A DNA stretch of 64,000 bases from Rhodobacter sp. GTDB taxonomy: Bacteria > Pseudomonadota > Alphaproteobacteria > Rhodobacterales > Rhodobacteraceae. The notes under the pieces are model-generated. The model saw only the letters and a list, made by a program, of their open reading frames with translations, did no database searches and was not told the origin of the DNA. The stretch's first letter is position 1. Each line of letters opens with the position of its first letter. Positions 1 to 8,522 of the stretch are shown in pieces. Location of the stretch: the NCBI GenBank assembly GCA_020637515.1, contig JACKKG010000001.1, positions 2,572,501 to 2,636,500 on the forward strand, read 5' to 3'. Made by a program: the position numbers and the translations under genes.

Positions 1-1290
1 GAGCGCGGCCTCCTCGATCGTCAGGCCCAGCGGGGTCGCCACCCGGGCCACCGCGCGGCGCGCCGCGTCCAGGTCCAGCGTCATGCGCCCGCCCAGGAAA
101 AAGCCGGGGTCGTAATAGCCCAGCACCAGGTTGGCGTCGGTCACGGTGGGTTGCAGCCCGCCCAGCCCGTAGCAGGCCGGGCCCGGGTCCGAGGCCGCCG
201 AATGCGGCCCGACCTTGAGCAGCCCGACCTCGTCCAGCGCCGCGATCGAGCCCCCGCCCGCGCCGATCTCGATCATGTCGATGACCGGCGCCTTGATCGG
301 CAGGCCCGAGCCCTTGGTGAAGCGATGGACGCGCGCGGCCTCCATCATCGGCGCGATCTCGGCGCGGTTGTCCTCGATCATGCAAGCCTTGGCCGTGGTG
401 CCCCCCATGTCGAAGGAAATCACGTCCGCCCGCCCGGCCAGATCGCCGAACAGCGCGGTCGCCAGCCCGCCCCCCGCCGGACCCGATTCCAGCAGACGGA
501 TCGGCAGTTCGCGCGCCGTCGCCAACGAGACCAGCCCGCCGGCCGAATGCATCAGCCTGAGCGCACCGCCAAAACCGCGCGCGCGCAGGTCAGCCTCGAG
601 CCGTTTCAGATAACGGTCCATCAGCGGCTGCACATAGGCGTTGGCGCAGGTCGTCACGGTGCGCTGATATTCGCCCATCTCGGCGACCACGTCGGACGAG
701 ATCGACACCGACACCCCCGGAACCGCGGCGCGGATCAGCGCGGCCGCGCGGCGTTCGTGGGCGGGGTTGGCATAGGAATGCAGAAACGCGACCGCGATCG
801 CCTCGCAGCCCTGCGCGGCCAGCGACCTGGCGGCGGCGGTGACGCCGGCCTCGTCCAGGGGGGTCAGCACCGCGCCCTCGGCGGTCAGGCGTTCGGACAC
901 CTCGATGCGCCGGTCGCGCGGCGCCAGCGGATCGGGGAATTCCACGAACAGGTCATAGATGTCGTAGCGTTGCTCGGTCCCCATCTCAAGGATGTCGCGG
1001 AACCCCCGGGTGGTGATCAGGCCCAGTTTCGCGCCCTTGCGCTCGATCACGGCATTGGTGACCAGCGTCGTGCCGTGCACCATGTCGCCCACGTCGGACA
1101 GCGCGATGCCGCGCAGCGCGACCAGTTCCTGAAGCCCGATCAAGGCCGCCTCGGCGGGATCGTGCGGCGTGGTCAGGCGCTTGTGCAGGGTCACCGCGCC
1201 TTCGACCGCGTCATAGAGAATGAAGTCGGTGAACGTGCCGCCAATGTCGAACCCGACCCGCCACCGCGCCGCACTGCTTGCTTCGTTCAT
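1..1290 (-). CDS. Hydantoinase/oxoprolinase family protein, A-type subunit (partial, 3' end outside window)
   Basis: The 430 visible codons encode the N-terminal part of a hydantoinase A/5-oxoprolinase-type ATP-dependent amidohydrolase. The start ATG is at 1290. An acetate/sugar kinase-like phosphate loop (FDIGGTFTD, residues 14-22) and a second nucleotide-binding region (SFDMGGTTAK, about residue 300) are visible. Family members cleave cyclic amides such as hydantoins or 5-oxoproline using ATP, usually with a B subunit. The B-subunit gene would lie beyond the left edge. The gene starts 9 bp after the iclR-type gene on the same strand, so the regulator probably controls it. The exact substrate cannot be told from the sequence. 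Confidence 0.85.
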   Translation of the reverse strand, partial: MNEASSAARWRVGFDIGGTFTDFILYDAVEGAVTLHKRLTTPHDPAEAALIGLQELVALRGIALSDVGDMVHGTTLVTNAVIERKGAKLGLITTRGFRDILEMGTEQRYDIYDLFVEFPDPLAPRDRRIEVSERLTAEGAVLTPLDEAGVTAAARSLAAQGCEAIAVAFLHSYANPAHERRAAALIRAAVPGVSVSISSDVVAEMGEYQRTVTTCANAYVQPLMDRYLKRLEADLRARGFGGALRLMHSAGGLVSLATARELPIRLLESGPAGGGLATALFGDLAGRADVISFDMGGTTAKACMIEDNRAEIAPMMEAARVHRFTKGSGLPIKAPVIDMIEIGAGGGSIAALDEVGLLKVGPHSAASDPGPACYGLGGLQPTVTDANLVLGYYDPGFFLGGRMTLDLDAARRAVARVATPLGLTIEEAAL

Positions 1291-1299
1291 GTCCGTGTC

Positions 1300-2058
1300 T
1301 CACCTTTTCCTGGGTGTCCTGCCGCCCAGGACGCCGGTCACTTCGGCCGCTCCGTCCAGCAACAGGGTTTCGATGGTTGTCCGGTCCTCGGCCGAGGCCA
1401 GGGCCGCCGGGTAGACGATGCACAGCGCGACCGCCTCGCCGGTTTCCGCATCTTCGACGGCGACGGACAGGGCATCGACACCGCGCGTCGATTCCTGGCC
1501 CGAAAAGGCCACGCCCGTGCGCCGCACCTCGGTCAGCCGTTCGAACAGCTCGTCCAGGGTCTGCGGCGACAGGTCCGAGGGCGGCACAATCCCGTCCGGG
1601 AACATCGCCCGCACCTCGGCATCCGATTTCAGCGCCAGCAAGGCCCGCCCGGTGCCGCTGCCATGCGCCGTCAGGCGGCGGCCGATGTTCGACACGACGC
1701 GCAGCGCATGGGTGCCCGGATGGTCGGTCACGGCGGCGATCTCGGTGCCGATCAGCTTGCTGACATAGCCGGTGTGCCCGGTCTGGGCGCTGATCCGTGC
1801 CACCACCTCGGCCGCGCGTTCGACCAGACTGGAGGACCGGCGGTAACTGATCGCCGCGTCGAGCACCAGCACGCCCGGCCGGTAGCGTTTGGTCTTGCCG
1901 ATGGTTTCCAGCATCCCCGCGTCGCGCATCGCCCTGAGCAGACGCGAGGCGTTGCTCTTGGGGATACCCAGCCGTTCGACCGTGTCCATCACCGTCAATT
2001 CGGTGCAATCGGCACCAAAGCAGCGCAGGACATTGGCGGCGGAGTTGAGTATCGACAT
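1300..2058 (-). CDS. IclR family transcriptional regulator
   Basis: This 252-residue protein has the usual IclR layout. An N-terminal winged helix-turn-helix covers about residues 5-60, with a recognition segment around PKSNASRLLRAM. A C-terminal effector-binding domain follows (about 75-245), with the family's GSGTGRALLA and SGQES regions. IclR proteins are small-molecule-responsive repressors or activators of catabolic genes. It lies directly upstream of the hydantoinase-like gene on the same strand, which suggests local control of amide or hydantoin use. A partial dyad lies about 25 bp upstream of its start and may be its own operator. Confidence 0.85.
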   Translation of the reverse strand: MSILNSAANVLRCFGADCTELTVMDTVERLGIPKSNASRLLRAMRDAGMLETIGKTKRYRPGVLVLDAAISYRRSSSLVERAAEVVARISAQTGHTGYVSKLIGTEIAAVTDHPGTHALRVVSNIGRRLTAHGSGTGRALLALKSDAEVRAMFPDGIVPPSDLSPQTLDELFERLTEVRRTGVAFSGQESTRGVDALSVAVEDAETGEAVALCIVYPAALASAEDRTTIETLLLDGAAEVTGVLGGRTPRKR

Positions 2059-2082
2059 CTCTTGCCTAAAGTTGCAAAATAT

Positions 2083-2095
2083 GGAACCATGGTCC
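2083..2095. promoter_or_regulatory. Candidate IclR operator (GGAACCATGGTCC)
   Basis: GGAACCATGGTCC is a near-perfect inverted repeat with one mismatched pair in each arm. It sits in a locally AT-richer stretch 25-37 bp upstream of the IclR start codon. IclR-family operators are often short dyads in this position. The assignment is inferred from symmetry and location only. Confidence 0.35.
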
Positions 2096-2359
2096 CGCTA
2101 TATGCGACTATGAACAATCCGGGGTCGCGCTGTCAACGGGTCGCGCACGCGGTCACCCGGGCGCGCCGGCCGATCGCAAAATTCTGCACTGAAAATGAAC
2201 GATAAATCCCGGCCGCGCCGACAACCGCGCCACCGGGTGAACAGGCCCGCTGCGCCCTTGCGGTCGGGCGAATCACTGGCCGCGCGGCGGGCGGGCCCCC
2301 GGCGCGGCCGACCGCCGAAGGGCGCAACCGCGGCCGGTGTGCGGCGGTGTCTCGTCTCA

Positions 2360-2389
2360 TTGACAAAACGAAATCGTCAGCCATAGGTA
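2360..2389 (+). promoter_or_regulatory. Candidate promoter of the LysR-type gene
   Basis: A perfect TTGACA -35 box (2360-2365) is followed after 17-18 bp by ATAGGT/TAGGTA (2383-2389) as a weak -10. It lies about 30 bp upstream of the LysR start codon, in the only AT-rich part of the intergenic region. Confidence 0.5.
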
Positions 2390-2404
2390 TCGTGCAGATC
2401 GATA
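2388..2404. promoter_or_regulatory. Candidate LysR box (TATCG-N7-CGATA)
   Basis: A perfect 5-bp inverted repeat is separated by 7 bp, giving the T-N11-A spacing typical of LysR binding sites. It overlaps the -10 region and lies 16 bp before the start codon of the LysR gene. This position fits negative autoregulation. Assignment is by pattern and context. Confidence 0.4.
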
Positions 2405-2419
2405 GAATTTTCCGACCCG

Positions 2420-3301
2420 ATGCGCTTCAACGGCTTCGACCTCAACCTGCTTGTCGCCTTTCGCAAGCTGCTGGAAACCGGCAGCGTGTCGGAATCCGCG
2501 CGCCAGCTCGACATGTCGCAATCGGCGGTCTCGGGCGCGTTGCAGCGGTTGCGCAACCAGTTCGGTGACGAACTGTTCGTGCCCTCGGGTCACCGCATGG
2601 TGCCGACCGCGCGCGCCCTCGACCTGGCCGAATCCGCCGCGCGCCTTCTGGCCGAGGCCGAGGCGATGACCCTGGGCGCCGGACCCTTCGATCCGGCGAC
2701 CAGCGCGCGCCGCATCGTCGTCAGCGCCGCCGACCATTTGACCGACCTGCTGTTCGCCCCGATGATGCGCGCCGTTCGCAGCCGCGCGCCGCATCTGCGG
2801 CTGGAATTGCTGCCGCTGCTGCCCGGCAACTGGGCGATGGTCGAAACCGGCGAGGCCGATGTCCAGATCATGCCGCAGGAATTCCTGACGCCCGAGCAAT
2901 CGAACCGCCTGTTGCTGCAAGATCGCTACGCGCTGCTCTATGATCCCGCCGAGGGCGCGCCCGCGCCGGGGCGACCGGTGGTGGCGGCGCGGCTGGGGGC
3001 GCCCCGGCGGCACCGCGGCGGGCTGGGACACCACAGTGCCGCGCGTCTGCTCGACCGGGCCGAAATCGTCGTGACCCAGTTCACCCAGGTGCCCGACCTG
3101 ATCGAGGGCAGCGCCCGCGTGGCGGTGGTGCCCGAACTCTACGCCCGCCTTCTGTGCCGCCGTCGTCCGCTGGCCGTCGCCCCCCTGCCCGACGCGCCGG
3201 CGATCCACGTGCACGCCCAGTTCAACCGCGCCCGCCAGTCCGATGCCGGGCTGTCGTGGTTTCTGGACCGCCTGGCGGAAACCGCCGCCACCCTGACCTG
3301 A
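2420..3301 (+). CDS. LysR family transcriptional regulator
   Basis: The protein has 293 residues. An N-terminal winged helix-turn-helix is clear: FDLNLLVAF at the start, then the SQSAVSGALQRLR recognition helix at about residues 34-46. A substrate-binding-like effector domain follows, nearest in style to the NodD/LinR branch. The effector domain has an unusual arginine/glycine/histidine-rich stretch at about residues 175-215 and is slightly short for that branch. The frame resumes normal family sequence afterwards, so I do not call a frameshift. The sulfatase gene starts 20 bp downstream on the same strand. The two are therefore probably co-transcribed and the regulator may respond to a sulfate-ester or phosphonate-type substrate. 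Confidence 0.85.
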   Translation: MRFNGFDLNLLVAFRKLLETGSVSESARQLDMSQSAVSGALQRLRNQFGDELFVPSGHRMVPTARALDLAESAARLLAEAEAMTLGAGPFDPATSARRIVVSAADHLTDLLFAPMMRAVRSRAPHLRLELLPLLPGNWAMVETGEADVQIMPQEFLTPEQSNRLLLQDRYALLYDPAEGAPAPGRPVVAARLGAPRRHRGGLGHHSAARLLDRAEIVVTQFTQVPDLIEGSARVAVVPELYARLLCRRRPLAVAPLPDAPAIHVHAQFNRARQSDAGLSWFLDRLAETAATLT

Positions 3302-3320
3302 ACGCCCGCCGGAGGACCCG

Positions 3321-4994
3321 ATGGCCAAAGCCAAGAACATTCTGTTCATCATGTGCGACCAACTGCGCTGGGACTATCTGTCCTGCTATGGCCACCCGCA
3401 TCTGAAGACGCCGCATATCGACCGGCTCGCGGCGATGGGGGTGCGGTTCACCAACGCGCGCATCCAGTCGCCGCTGTGCGGCCCGTCCCGGATGAGCTGT
3501 TACACCGGCCGCTACGTGCATTCGCACGGGGCGACCTGGAACAATGTGCCGCTCAAGGTCGGCGAGATGACCATGGGCGACCACCTCAGGGCCCTGGGGA
3601 TGGAGACCTGGCTGGTCGGCAAGACGCATATGGCCGCCGACGCCGAGGGGATGAAGCGTCTGGGGCTCGAACCCGATTCGGTGATCGGCGCGCGGCTGTC
3701 GGAATGCGGCTTCGACGTCTGGGAACGCGACGACGGCCTGCGTGGCGAGGGGCCGGCCGGCTTCTACGATCCGCGCGGCGCCCTGGCCTATAACGACTAT
3801 CTGCGCACCAAGGGCTATGTCTCGGACAACCCCTGGCACGATTTCGCCAACTCGGGGCTGGATGACGACGGCAACGTGCTGTCGGGCTGGTTCCTGAGCA
3901 ATTCGGACCAGGAAGCGAACATCGCCGAGGAAGACAGCGAAACCCCCTACATGACCCGGCGCGGCATGGCGTTCATCGATTCGCGCGGCGATCAGCCCTG
4001 GCTGTGCCACCTGTCGCTGATCAAGCCGCACTGGCCCTATGTCGTGCCCGCGCCCTATCACGCGATGTATGGCCCGCAGGATTTCCTGCCCGTGGTCCGC
4101 ACCCAGGCCGAACGCGAAACCGACCACCCGGTGCTGGGCGCCTTCATGAACGCGCCCGTGGCCAATGCCTTTGCCCGCGACGACATCCGCGACAAGGTCC
4201 TGCGCGCCTACATGGGCCTCATCAAGCAGATCGACGACCAGATGGGCAGGCTGTTCCAGCATCTGGAAGACACCGGCCGGATGCAGGACACGATGATCGT
4301 GTTGACCTCGGATCACGGGGATTATCTGGGCGACCACTGGCTGGGCGAAAAGATGTTCTTCCACGACACCTCGGTGAAGGTGCCGCTGATCGTCTACGAC
4401 CCCTCGTCCGAGGCCGACGCCACCCGCGGCACCACCTGCGACGCGCTGATCGAACAGATCGACCTGCTGCCGACCTTTGTCGAGGTCGCCGGCGGCAAGG
4501 CGCAGGACCTGGACCACATCCTCGAGGGGCACTCGCTGCGCCCGATCCTGAACGGCACCGCGCGCGCAACCACGCGCAAGGCGGCGATCTGCGAATACGA
4601 CTGGTCGATGAGCCCCGCCGCCGGCCGGATGAACCTGCATCCCGACGAGGCGCGCATGTTCATGGTCGCCGACGACCGCTGGAAGATGATCCATTTCGAG
4701 AACGGCGCGCGGCCGGTGCTGTTCGATCTGGTCGAGGACCCGCAGGAACTGGTCGATCTGGGCGCCTCCGAGGGCCACGCCGAGGTGATCGAGGGGCTCT
4801 ACGAACACCTTTTCGCCTGGGCGCGGCGCCAGTCGCAACGGCAGACGCGCTCGAACGGGGCGATCATGGCCGCGCGCGGCGAATCGCAGGGCAAGGGCAT
4901 CTTCATCGGCATCGTGGACGAATCCGCCGCGCCCGCCGAACAGAGCGCCTTTTACACCGGGCGCAAGGCGGCCGACCATCGCCCGCGCGGCTGA
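3321..4994 (+). CDS. Sulfatase / alkaline phosphatase superfamily hydrolase
   Basis: This 557-residue protein belongs to the type I sulfatase superfamily. The N-terminus has a metal-binding D13-Q14 in FIMCDQLRWD. The sulfatase signature C-x-P-S-R occurs at C53 (CGPSR), where the cysteine is normally converted to formylglycine. A second metal site is SDHGDYLGDH (D331, H332). Such enzymes hydrolyse sulfate monoesters or, in relatives, phosphonate and phosphate esters; the substrate is not clear here. No signal peptide is seen, so it is probably cytoplasmic. A GGAGG ribosome site precedes the ATG. It follows the LysR gene and ends at a strong hairpin terminator. Confidence 0.88.
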   Translation: MAKAKNILFIMCDQLRWDYLSCYGHPHLKTPHIDRLAAMGVRFTNARIQSPLCGPSRMSCYTGRYVHSHGATWNNVPLKVGEMTMGDHLRALGMETWLVGKTHMAADAEGMKRLGLEPDSVIGARLSECGFDVWERDDGLRGEGPAGFYDPRGALAYNDYLRTKGYVSDNPWHDFANSGLDDDGNVLSGWFLSNSDQEANIAEEDSETPYMTRRGMAFIDSRGDQPWLCHLSLIKPHWPYVVPAPYHAMYGPQDFLPVVRTQAERETDHPVLGAFMNAPVANAFARDDIRDKVLRAYMGLIKQIDDQMGRLFQHLEDTGRMQDTMIVLTSDHGDYLGDHWLGEKMFFHDTSVKVPLIVYDPSSEADATRGTTCDALIEQIDLLPTFVEVAGGKAQDLDHILEGHSLRPILNGTARATTRKAAICEYDWSMSPAAGRMNLHPDEARMFMVADDRWKMIHFENGARPVLFDLVEDPQELVDLGASEGHAEVIEGLYEHLFAWARRQSQRQTRSNGAIMAARGESQGKGIFIGIVDESAAPAEQSAFYTGRKAADHRPRG

Positions 4995-5026
4995 GCGGGG
5001 CAAAGGATCGCGACGGTTCCACCCCG

Positions 5027-5055
5027 GGCGCGCGCCGCTTTTTTCGGCGCGCGCC
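5027..5055 (+). terminator. Rho-independent-like terminator after the sulfatase gene
   Basis: An 11-bp perfect GC stem (5027-5037 with 5045-5055) encloses a 7-nt loop containing six Ts, followed by ACTTTTG. It lies 32 bp after the sulfatase stop codon and separates that unit from the ATP-grasp operon. Confidence 0.65.
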
Positions 5056-5174
5056 GGACTTTTGTGCCTGTTTTTCGGGCAATTCCCTGCCCGCGGCCCG
5101 GCGACGTTGCCCGATCTCTTACCATTGCCGCCCGCGTGGGATCGTCTAAACTCGGCGCACGGGGGTGAGCGAGT

Positions 5175-6587
5175 ATGAGCATATTCTTCAACGAAATGAT
5201 GACCGGCGGCGCGGTTCGCCCACCGTATGCGCAGTTGCAGGACTGGGTCAGCCAGATGCCCGCCGACTTGCGCAACCTCAAGCAGGCCGAGGCCGAGGCC
5301 CTGTTCCGGCGCATCGGCATCACCTTTGCCGTCTATGGCGAGGGAGGCGATCCCGACCGGCTGATCCCCTTCGACATGTTCCCCCGCGTGTTCAGCGCGC
5401 AGGAATGGTTCCGGCTGGAACGCGGCATCAAGCAACGCGCCCGCGCCCTGAACGCCTTTCTGGCCGATGTCTACGACCGGGGCGAGATCGTCCGCGCGGG
5501 CCGCATCCCTGCCCGGCTGGTCTATCTGAACGAGGCCTATGAAAAGGCCGTCGCCGGCATCCGCCCGTCCAAGGGGGTCTATTCGCATATCGTCGGCATC
5601 GACCTGGTGCGCACCGGGCCTGACGAGTTCTATGTGCTCGAGGACAACTGCCGCACGCCCTCGGGTGTCAGCTACATGCTGGAAAACCGCGAGATCATGA
5701 TGCGGATGTTCCCCGACCTGTTCCGCCAGAACCGCATCCAGCCGGTCGAGGCCTATCCCGAACTCCTGCGCCGCACGCTGGCCTCGGTCGCGCCCGAGGG
5801 CTGCGCCGGCGATCCGACGATCGCGATCCTGACCCCGGGGCACTACAATTCGGCCTATTACGAGCACAGCTTCCTGGCCGACATGATGGGCGTCGAACTG
5901 GTCGAGGGGCAGGACCTGTTCGTCGAGGGCAAGCACGTCTGGATGCGCACCACCCAGGGACCGAAACAGGTTGACGTGATTTACCGGCGTATCGACGACG
6001 CCTTTCTGGACCCGCTCTGCTTTCGACCCGATTCGATGCTGGGCGTGCCGGGTCTGATGGACGTCTACCGCTCGGGCGGGGTGTCGATCTGTTCGGCCCC
6101 CGGGGCGGGCGTCGCGGATGACAAGGCCGTCTACACCTATGTCCCCGAGATGGTGCGCTTCTATCTGGGCGAGGAGCCGATCTTGCAGAACGTGCCCACC
6201 TGGCAATGCGCCAAGGCCGATGACCTAAGCCATGTGCTGGACAACCTCGCGGACCTGGTGGTCAAGGAGGTCCACGGCTCGGGGGGATACGGGATGCTGG
6301 TGGGGCCGAAATCGACGCGCGAGCAGATCGAGGCGTTCCGCGCCAAGATCGTCGCCGACCCTGACAACTACATCGCCCAGCCGACCCTGGCGCTGTCCAC
6401 CGTGCCGTCCTTTGTCGAGGAAGGCGTGGCGCCGCGGCATGTGGACCTGCGCCCCTATTGCCTGGTGGGCGAACGCATCGAACTGGTGCCCGGCGGGCTG
6501 ACCCGGGTGGCGCTGCGCGAGGGCTCGCTGGTGGTGAATTCAAGCCAGGGCGGCGGCGTCAAGGACACCTGGGTGCTGGCGGAATGA
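5175..6587 (+). CDS. Circularly permuted ATP-grasp type 2 protein
   Basis: This 470-residue protein belongs to the DUF404/DUF407 (CP_ATPgrasp_2) family. Recognisable blocks are FYVLEDNCRTPSGVSYM (about residue 153), DVIYRRIDDAFLDPL (about 268), the GSGGYGM glycine-rich segment (about 367) and a C-terminal SQGGGVKDTWV. ATP-grasp enzymes ligate a carboxylate to an amine or thiol through an acyl-phosphate. In this family the product is not established, and a peptide tag or peptide-like metabolite has been proposed. It is the first gene of a four-gene unit (ATP-grasp, alpha-E, transglutaminase-like, Anbu) known in many proteobacteria. Confidence 0.92.
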   Translation: MSIFFNEMMTGGAVRPPYAQLQDWVSQMPADLRNLKQAEAEALFRRIGITFAVYGEGGDPDRLIPFDMFPRVFSAQEWFRLERGIKQRARALNAFLADVYDRGEIVRAGRIPARLVYLNEAYEKAVAGIRPSKGVYSHIVGIDLVRTGPDEFYVLEDNCRTPSGVSYMLENREIMMRMFPDLFRQNRIQPVEAYPELLRRTLASVAPEGCAGDPTIAILTPGHYNSAYYEHSFLADMMGVELVEGQDLFVEGKHVWMRTTQGPKQVDVIYRRIDDAFLDPLCFRPDSMLGVPGLMDVYRSGGVSICSAPGAGVADDKAVYTYVPEMVRFYLGEEPILQNVPTWQCAKADDLSHVLDNLADLVVKEVHGSGGYGMLVGPKSTREQIEAFRAKIVADPDNYIAQPTLALSTVPSFVEEGVAPRHVDLRPYCLVGERIELVPGGLTRVALREGSLVVNSSQGGGVKDTWVLAE

Positions 6588-6625
6588 GGGGCGCCCGAGG
6601 GTCAGCGCGGCGCCGGTGGCAGGCG

Positions 6626-6672
6626 CCGGGGGTTTCGCACCCCCGGACCCCCGCGGCGTATTTCCGACAAGA
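6626..6672. repeat. Intergenic stem-loop element, copy 1
   Basis: A CCGGGGG/CCCCCGG hairpin with a TTTCGCA loop is followed by a CCCCCG run and then GCGTATTTCCGACAAGA. A structurally similar element lies near 54163. Such G/C hairpins followed by a TATTT tail resemble an intergenic repeat seen in Rhodobacteraceae genomes. It sits between the ATP-grasp and alpha-E genes and could act as a processing or attenuation site. Confidence 0.5.
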
Positions 6673-6705
6673 TGATGGGGCGCGGCGTGCGAGGGGGGCG
6701 ATATC

Positions 6706-7659
6706 ATGCTGAGCAGAACCGCGGACAACCTGTATTGGCTGGCGCGCTACATGGAGCGCGCGGAAACCGTGGCGCGGCTTCTGGAAGTGGGCGAGCGGAT
6801 GGCGCTGCTGCCCAATTCGGAACAGGGCTACCGCAACGAATGGGAGGCGCTGCTGCACGCCGGCGGCATGGCCGACACCTTTGCGCGCAAATACGGCGAC
6901 CCGGTGCAGCGCAACATCGAGAGCCATCTGTTCTACGACACCGAGAACCCCTCGTCCGTGGCCTCGTGCATCGGGCGGGCGCGCGAGAACGGGCGCATCG
7001 TGCGCACCGCGCTGACGACGCAGGTCTGGGACGCGCTGAACACCGCCTTTCAAGAGCTGCGCGCCTTGCAGCGTGCGCCGCGACGCGACGGGTCGCTGGA
7101 CCAGCTCACGGAATGGACCCGGCGGCACACGGCGATGGTGCGCGGCGCCATCGACGCCACCTTGCTGCGCAACGACGGCTGGGATTTCCTGAACCTCGGG
7201 TATTATCTGGAACGCGCGGACGCGACGGCGCGGCTGCTGGACGTGAAATACTATGTCCTGCTGCCGCACGTCGATTTCGTCGGGTCGGGGCTGGACAATT
7301 ACCAGTGGCGGATGCTGTTGCGCGCGATGGGCCTGCACCGTGCCTTTCACTGGGCCGAGGGCGGCGAGATCAGCGCGACCAAGATCGCCAACTTCCTGAT
7401 CCTGAACGACAAGACCCCGCGCGGGTTGATCACCTGCGTGGACGGGATCAGCCACCATCTGGACCGGCTGCGGCAAGCCTATGGGGTCTCGACCCCGGCG
7501 CAGGCCGCGGGGCGCGCCCTGCTGGCCGGGATGTCGGGCATCACCGTGGCCGAAATCTTCGACGAGGGGCTGCACGAGTTCCTCACCCGGTTCATCCGCG
7601 AGGCGGGCGAGGTCGGCCAGCAGATTCATGACAGCTATCTCAGCGGGGACATGCGATGA
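6706..7659 (+). CDS. Alpha-E domain protein (DUF403)
   Basis: This 317-residue protein starts MLSRTADNLYWLARYMERAE, the hallmark of the alpha-E family, an all-helical domain rich in conserved glutamates and arginines. Internal repeats such as LGYYLERADATARLLDVKYY (about residue 165) show the same pattern. No catalytic residues are known; it is thought to be a structural or substrate-binding partner of the ATP-grasp protein. Its stop overlaps the start of the transglutaminase gene (ATGA at 7656), so the two are translationally coupled. Confidence 0.92.
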   Translation: MLSRTADNLYWLARYMERAETVARLLEVGERMALLPNSEQGYRNEWEALLHAGGMADTFARKYGDPVQRNIESHLFYDTENPSSVASCIGRARENGRIVRTALTTQVWDALNTAFQELRALQRAPRRDGSLDQLTEWTRRHTAMVRGAIDATLLRNDGWDFLNLGYYLERADATARLLDVKYYVLLPHVDFVGSGLDNYQWRMLLRAMGLHRAFHWAEGGEISATKIANFLILNDKTPRGLITCVDGISHHLDRLRQAYGVSTPAQAAGRALLAGMSGITVAEIFDEGLHEFLTRFIREAGEVGQQIHDSYLSGDMR

Positions 7660-8462
7660 GGCTGACTGTCGATCACGTCACCAGCTATCTTTACGAGCAA
7701 CCGGTGCGGCTGGTGGTGCAAAGCCACCGGCTGACGCCCACCCTGTGCCGCAACCAGAGCGTTCTGGACTGGACGGTCACGGTCAGCGACGGGCTCGAGG
7801 GCGGCGCGTTCCGTGACGGCGCCGGCGACTGGGTGCAGGGCTGGACGGTGCGCGGGCCGGTCAGTCGCATCGACGTCACCGTGCGCGGCACGGTCGAGAC
7901 GCACGACCGTTCGGGCATCCTGCGCGGCAACCGCGAGGGGATCCCCGTCACCGCCTGGCTGGACGAGACCGCGCCCACCCGTCCCGATACGGTGCTGCGC
8001 GAGATGGCGGCGGCGGGCGACGGGGCCGACGCGCTGGCGCTGGCGCACGACCTGTCGGCGCGCGTCGCGGCGGCGATCGCCTATCGGCCCGGCGCCACCC
8101 ATGCCCACACCACCGCCGCCGAGGCCCTCGCGCTGGGCGAAGGCGTCTGCCAGGACCACGCGCACGCGCTGATCGCGCTGGCGCGTCTGCGGGATCTGCC
8201 GGCGCGCTATGTCTCGGGCTACCTGTTCGCCGATGCCGAGGGCACCGCGCACGAGGCCGCCCACGCCTGGGCCGAGATCTGGATCGACACGCTCGGCTGG
8301 GTCGGTTTCGACCCCGCGAACCGCTGCTGTCCGGATGAACGCTACATCCGGCTGGGCTGCGGCGCCGATGCCAGGGCGGCGGCACCGATCCGCGGCATCG
8401 CCCGCGGCGGGGCACGCGAAGTGATGGAAATCGCCGTTGCGGTCGCCGCGGCGCAGCAGTAG
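7656..8462 (+). CDS. Transglutaminase-like cysteine peptidase family protein
   Basis: The 268-residue protein has an N-terminal beta domain of the bacterial transglutaminase N type (residues 1-80). A papain-like transglutaminase core follows with an intact triad: C165 (GVCQDH), H203 (HAWAE) and D219 (FDPAN). No signal peptide is visible, so it is likely cytosolic like its neighbours. Such proteins usually act as peptidases or amide-exchange enzymes. In this operon it is expected to process the product or target of the ATP-grasp ligase, which is inferred from context. Its ATG overlaps the alpha-E stop. Confidence 0.9.
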   Translation: MRLTVDHVTSYLYEQPVRLVVQSHRLTPTLCRNQSVLDWTVTVSDGLEGGAFRDGAGDWVQGWTVRGPVSRIDVTVRGTVETHDRSGILRGNREGIPVTAWLDETAPTRPDTVLREMAAAGDGADALALAHDLSARVAAAIAYRPGATHAHTTAAEALALGEGVCQDHAHALIALARLRDLPARYVSGYLFADAEGTAHEAAHAWAEIWIDTLGWVGFDPANRCCPDERYIRLGCGADARAAAPIRGIARGGAREVMEIAVAVAAAQQ

Positions 8463-8522
8463 TCTGCGCGGCTGCCGCACCGGGGTCAGAGGGGTCCCGC
8501 GCGTCGGCCTGGGAGGGTGGCG

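Larger units (their letters stand above)
2059..2419. other. Divergent intergenic region between iclR-type and lysR-type genes
   Basis: This is a 361-bp gene-free stretch. Its left end holds the candidate IclR operator and promoter. Its middle (about 2130-2340) is very GC-rich with no convincing reading frame. Its right end holds a promoter and a dyad for the LysR gene. No RNA gene was recognised. Confidence 0.6.

Noticed and set aside
151..2205. 684-codon plus-strand frame
   Set aside because: Antisense to the hydantoinase and IclR genes; composition is Gln/Arg/Gly-rich without motifs.
2941..3070. Possible compensated frameshift in the LysR effector domain
   Set aside because: The stretch is odd (Arg/Gly/His-rich), but the other frames do not give better family sequence and the reading frame resumes normally, so I kept it as one intact gene.
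3222..6206. 994-codon open frame on the minus strand
   Set aside because: It is antisense to the sulfatase and ATP-grasp genes, which have clear domains. Its translation is rich in histidine, arginine and glycine with no domain pattern, as expected for a shadow frame in GC-rich DNA.
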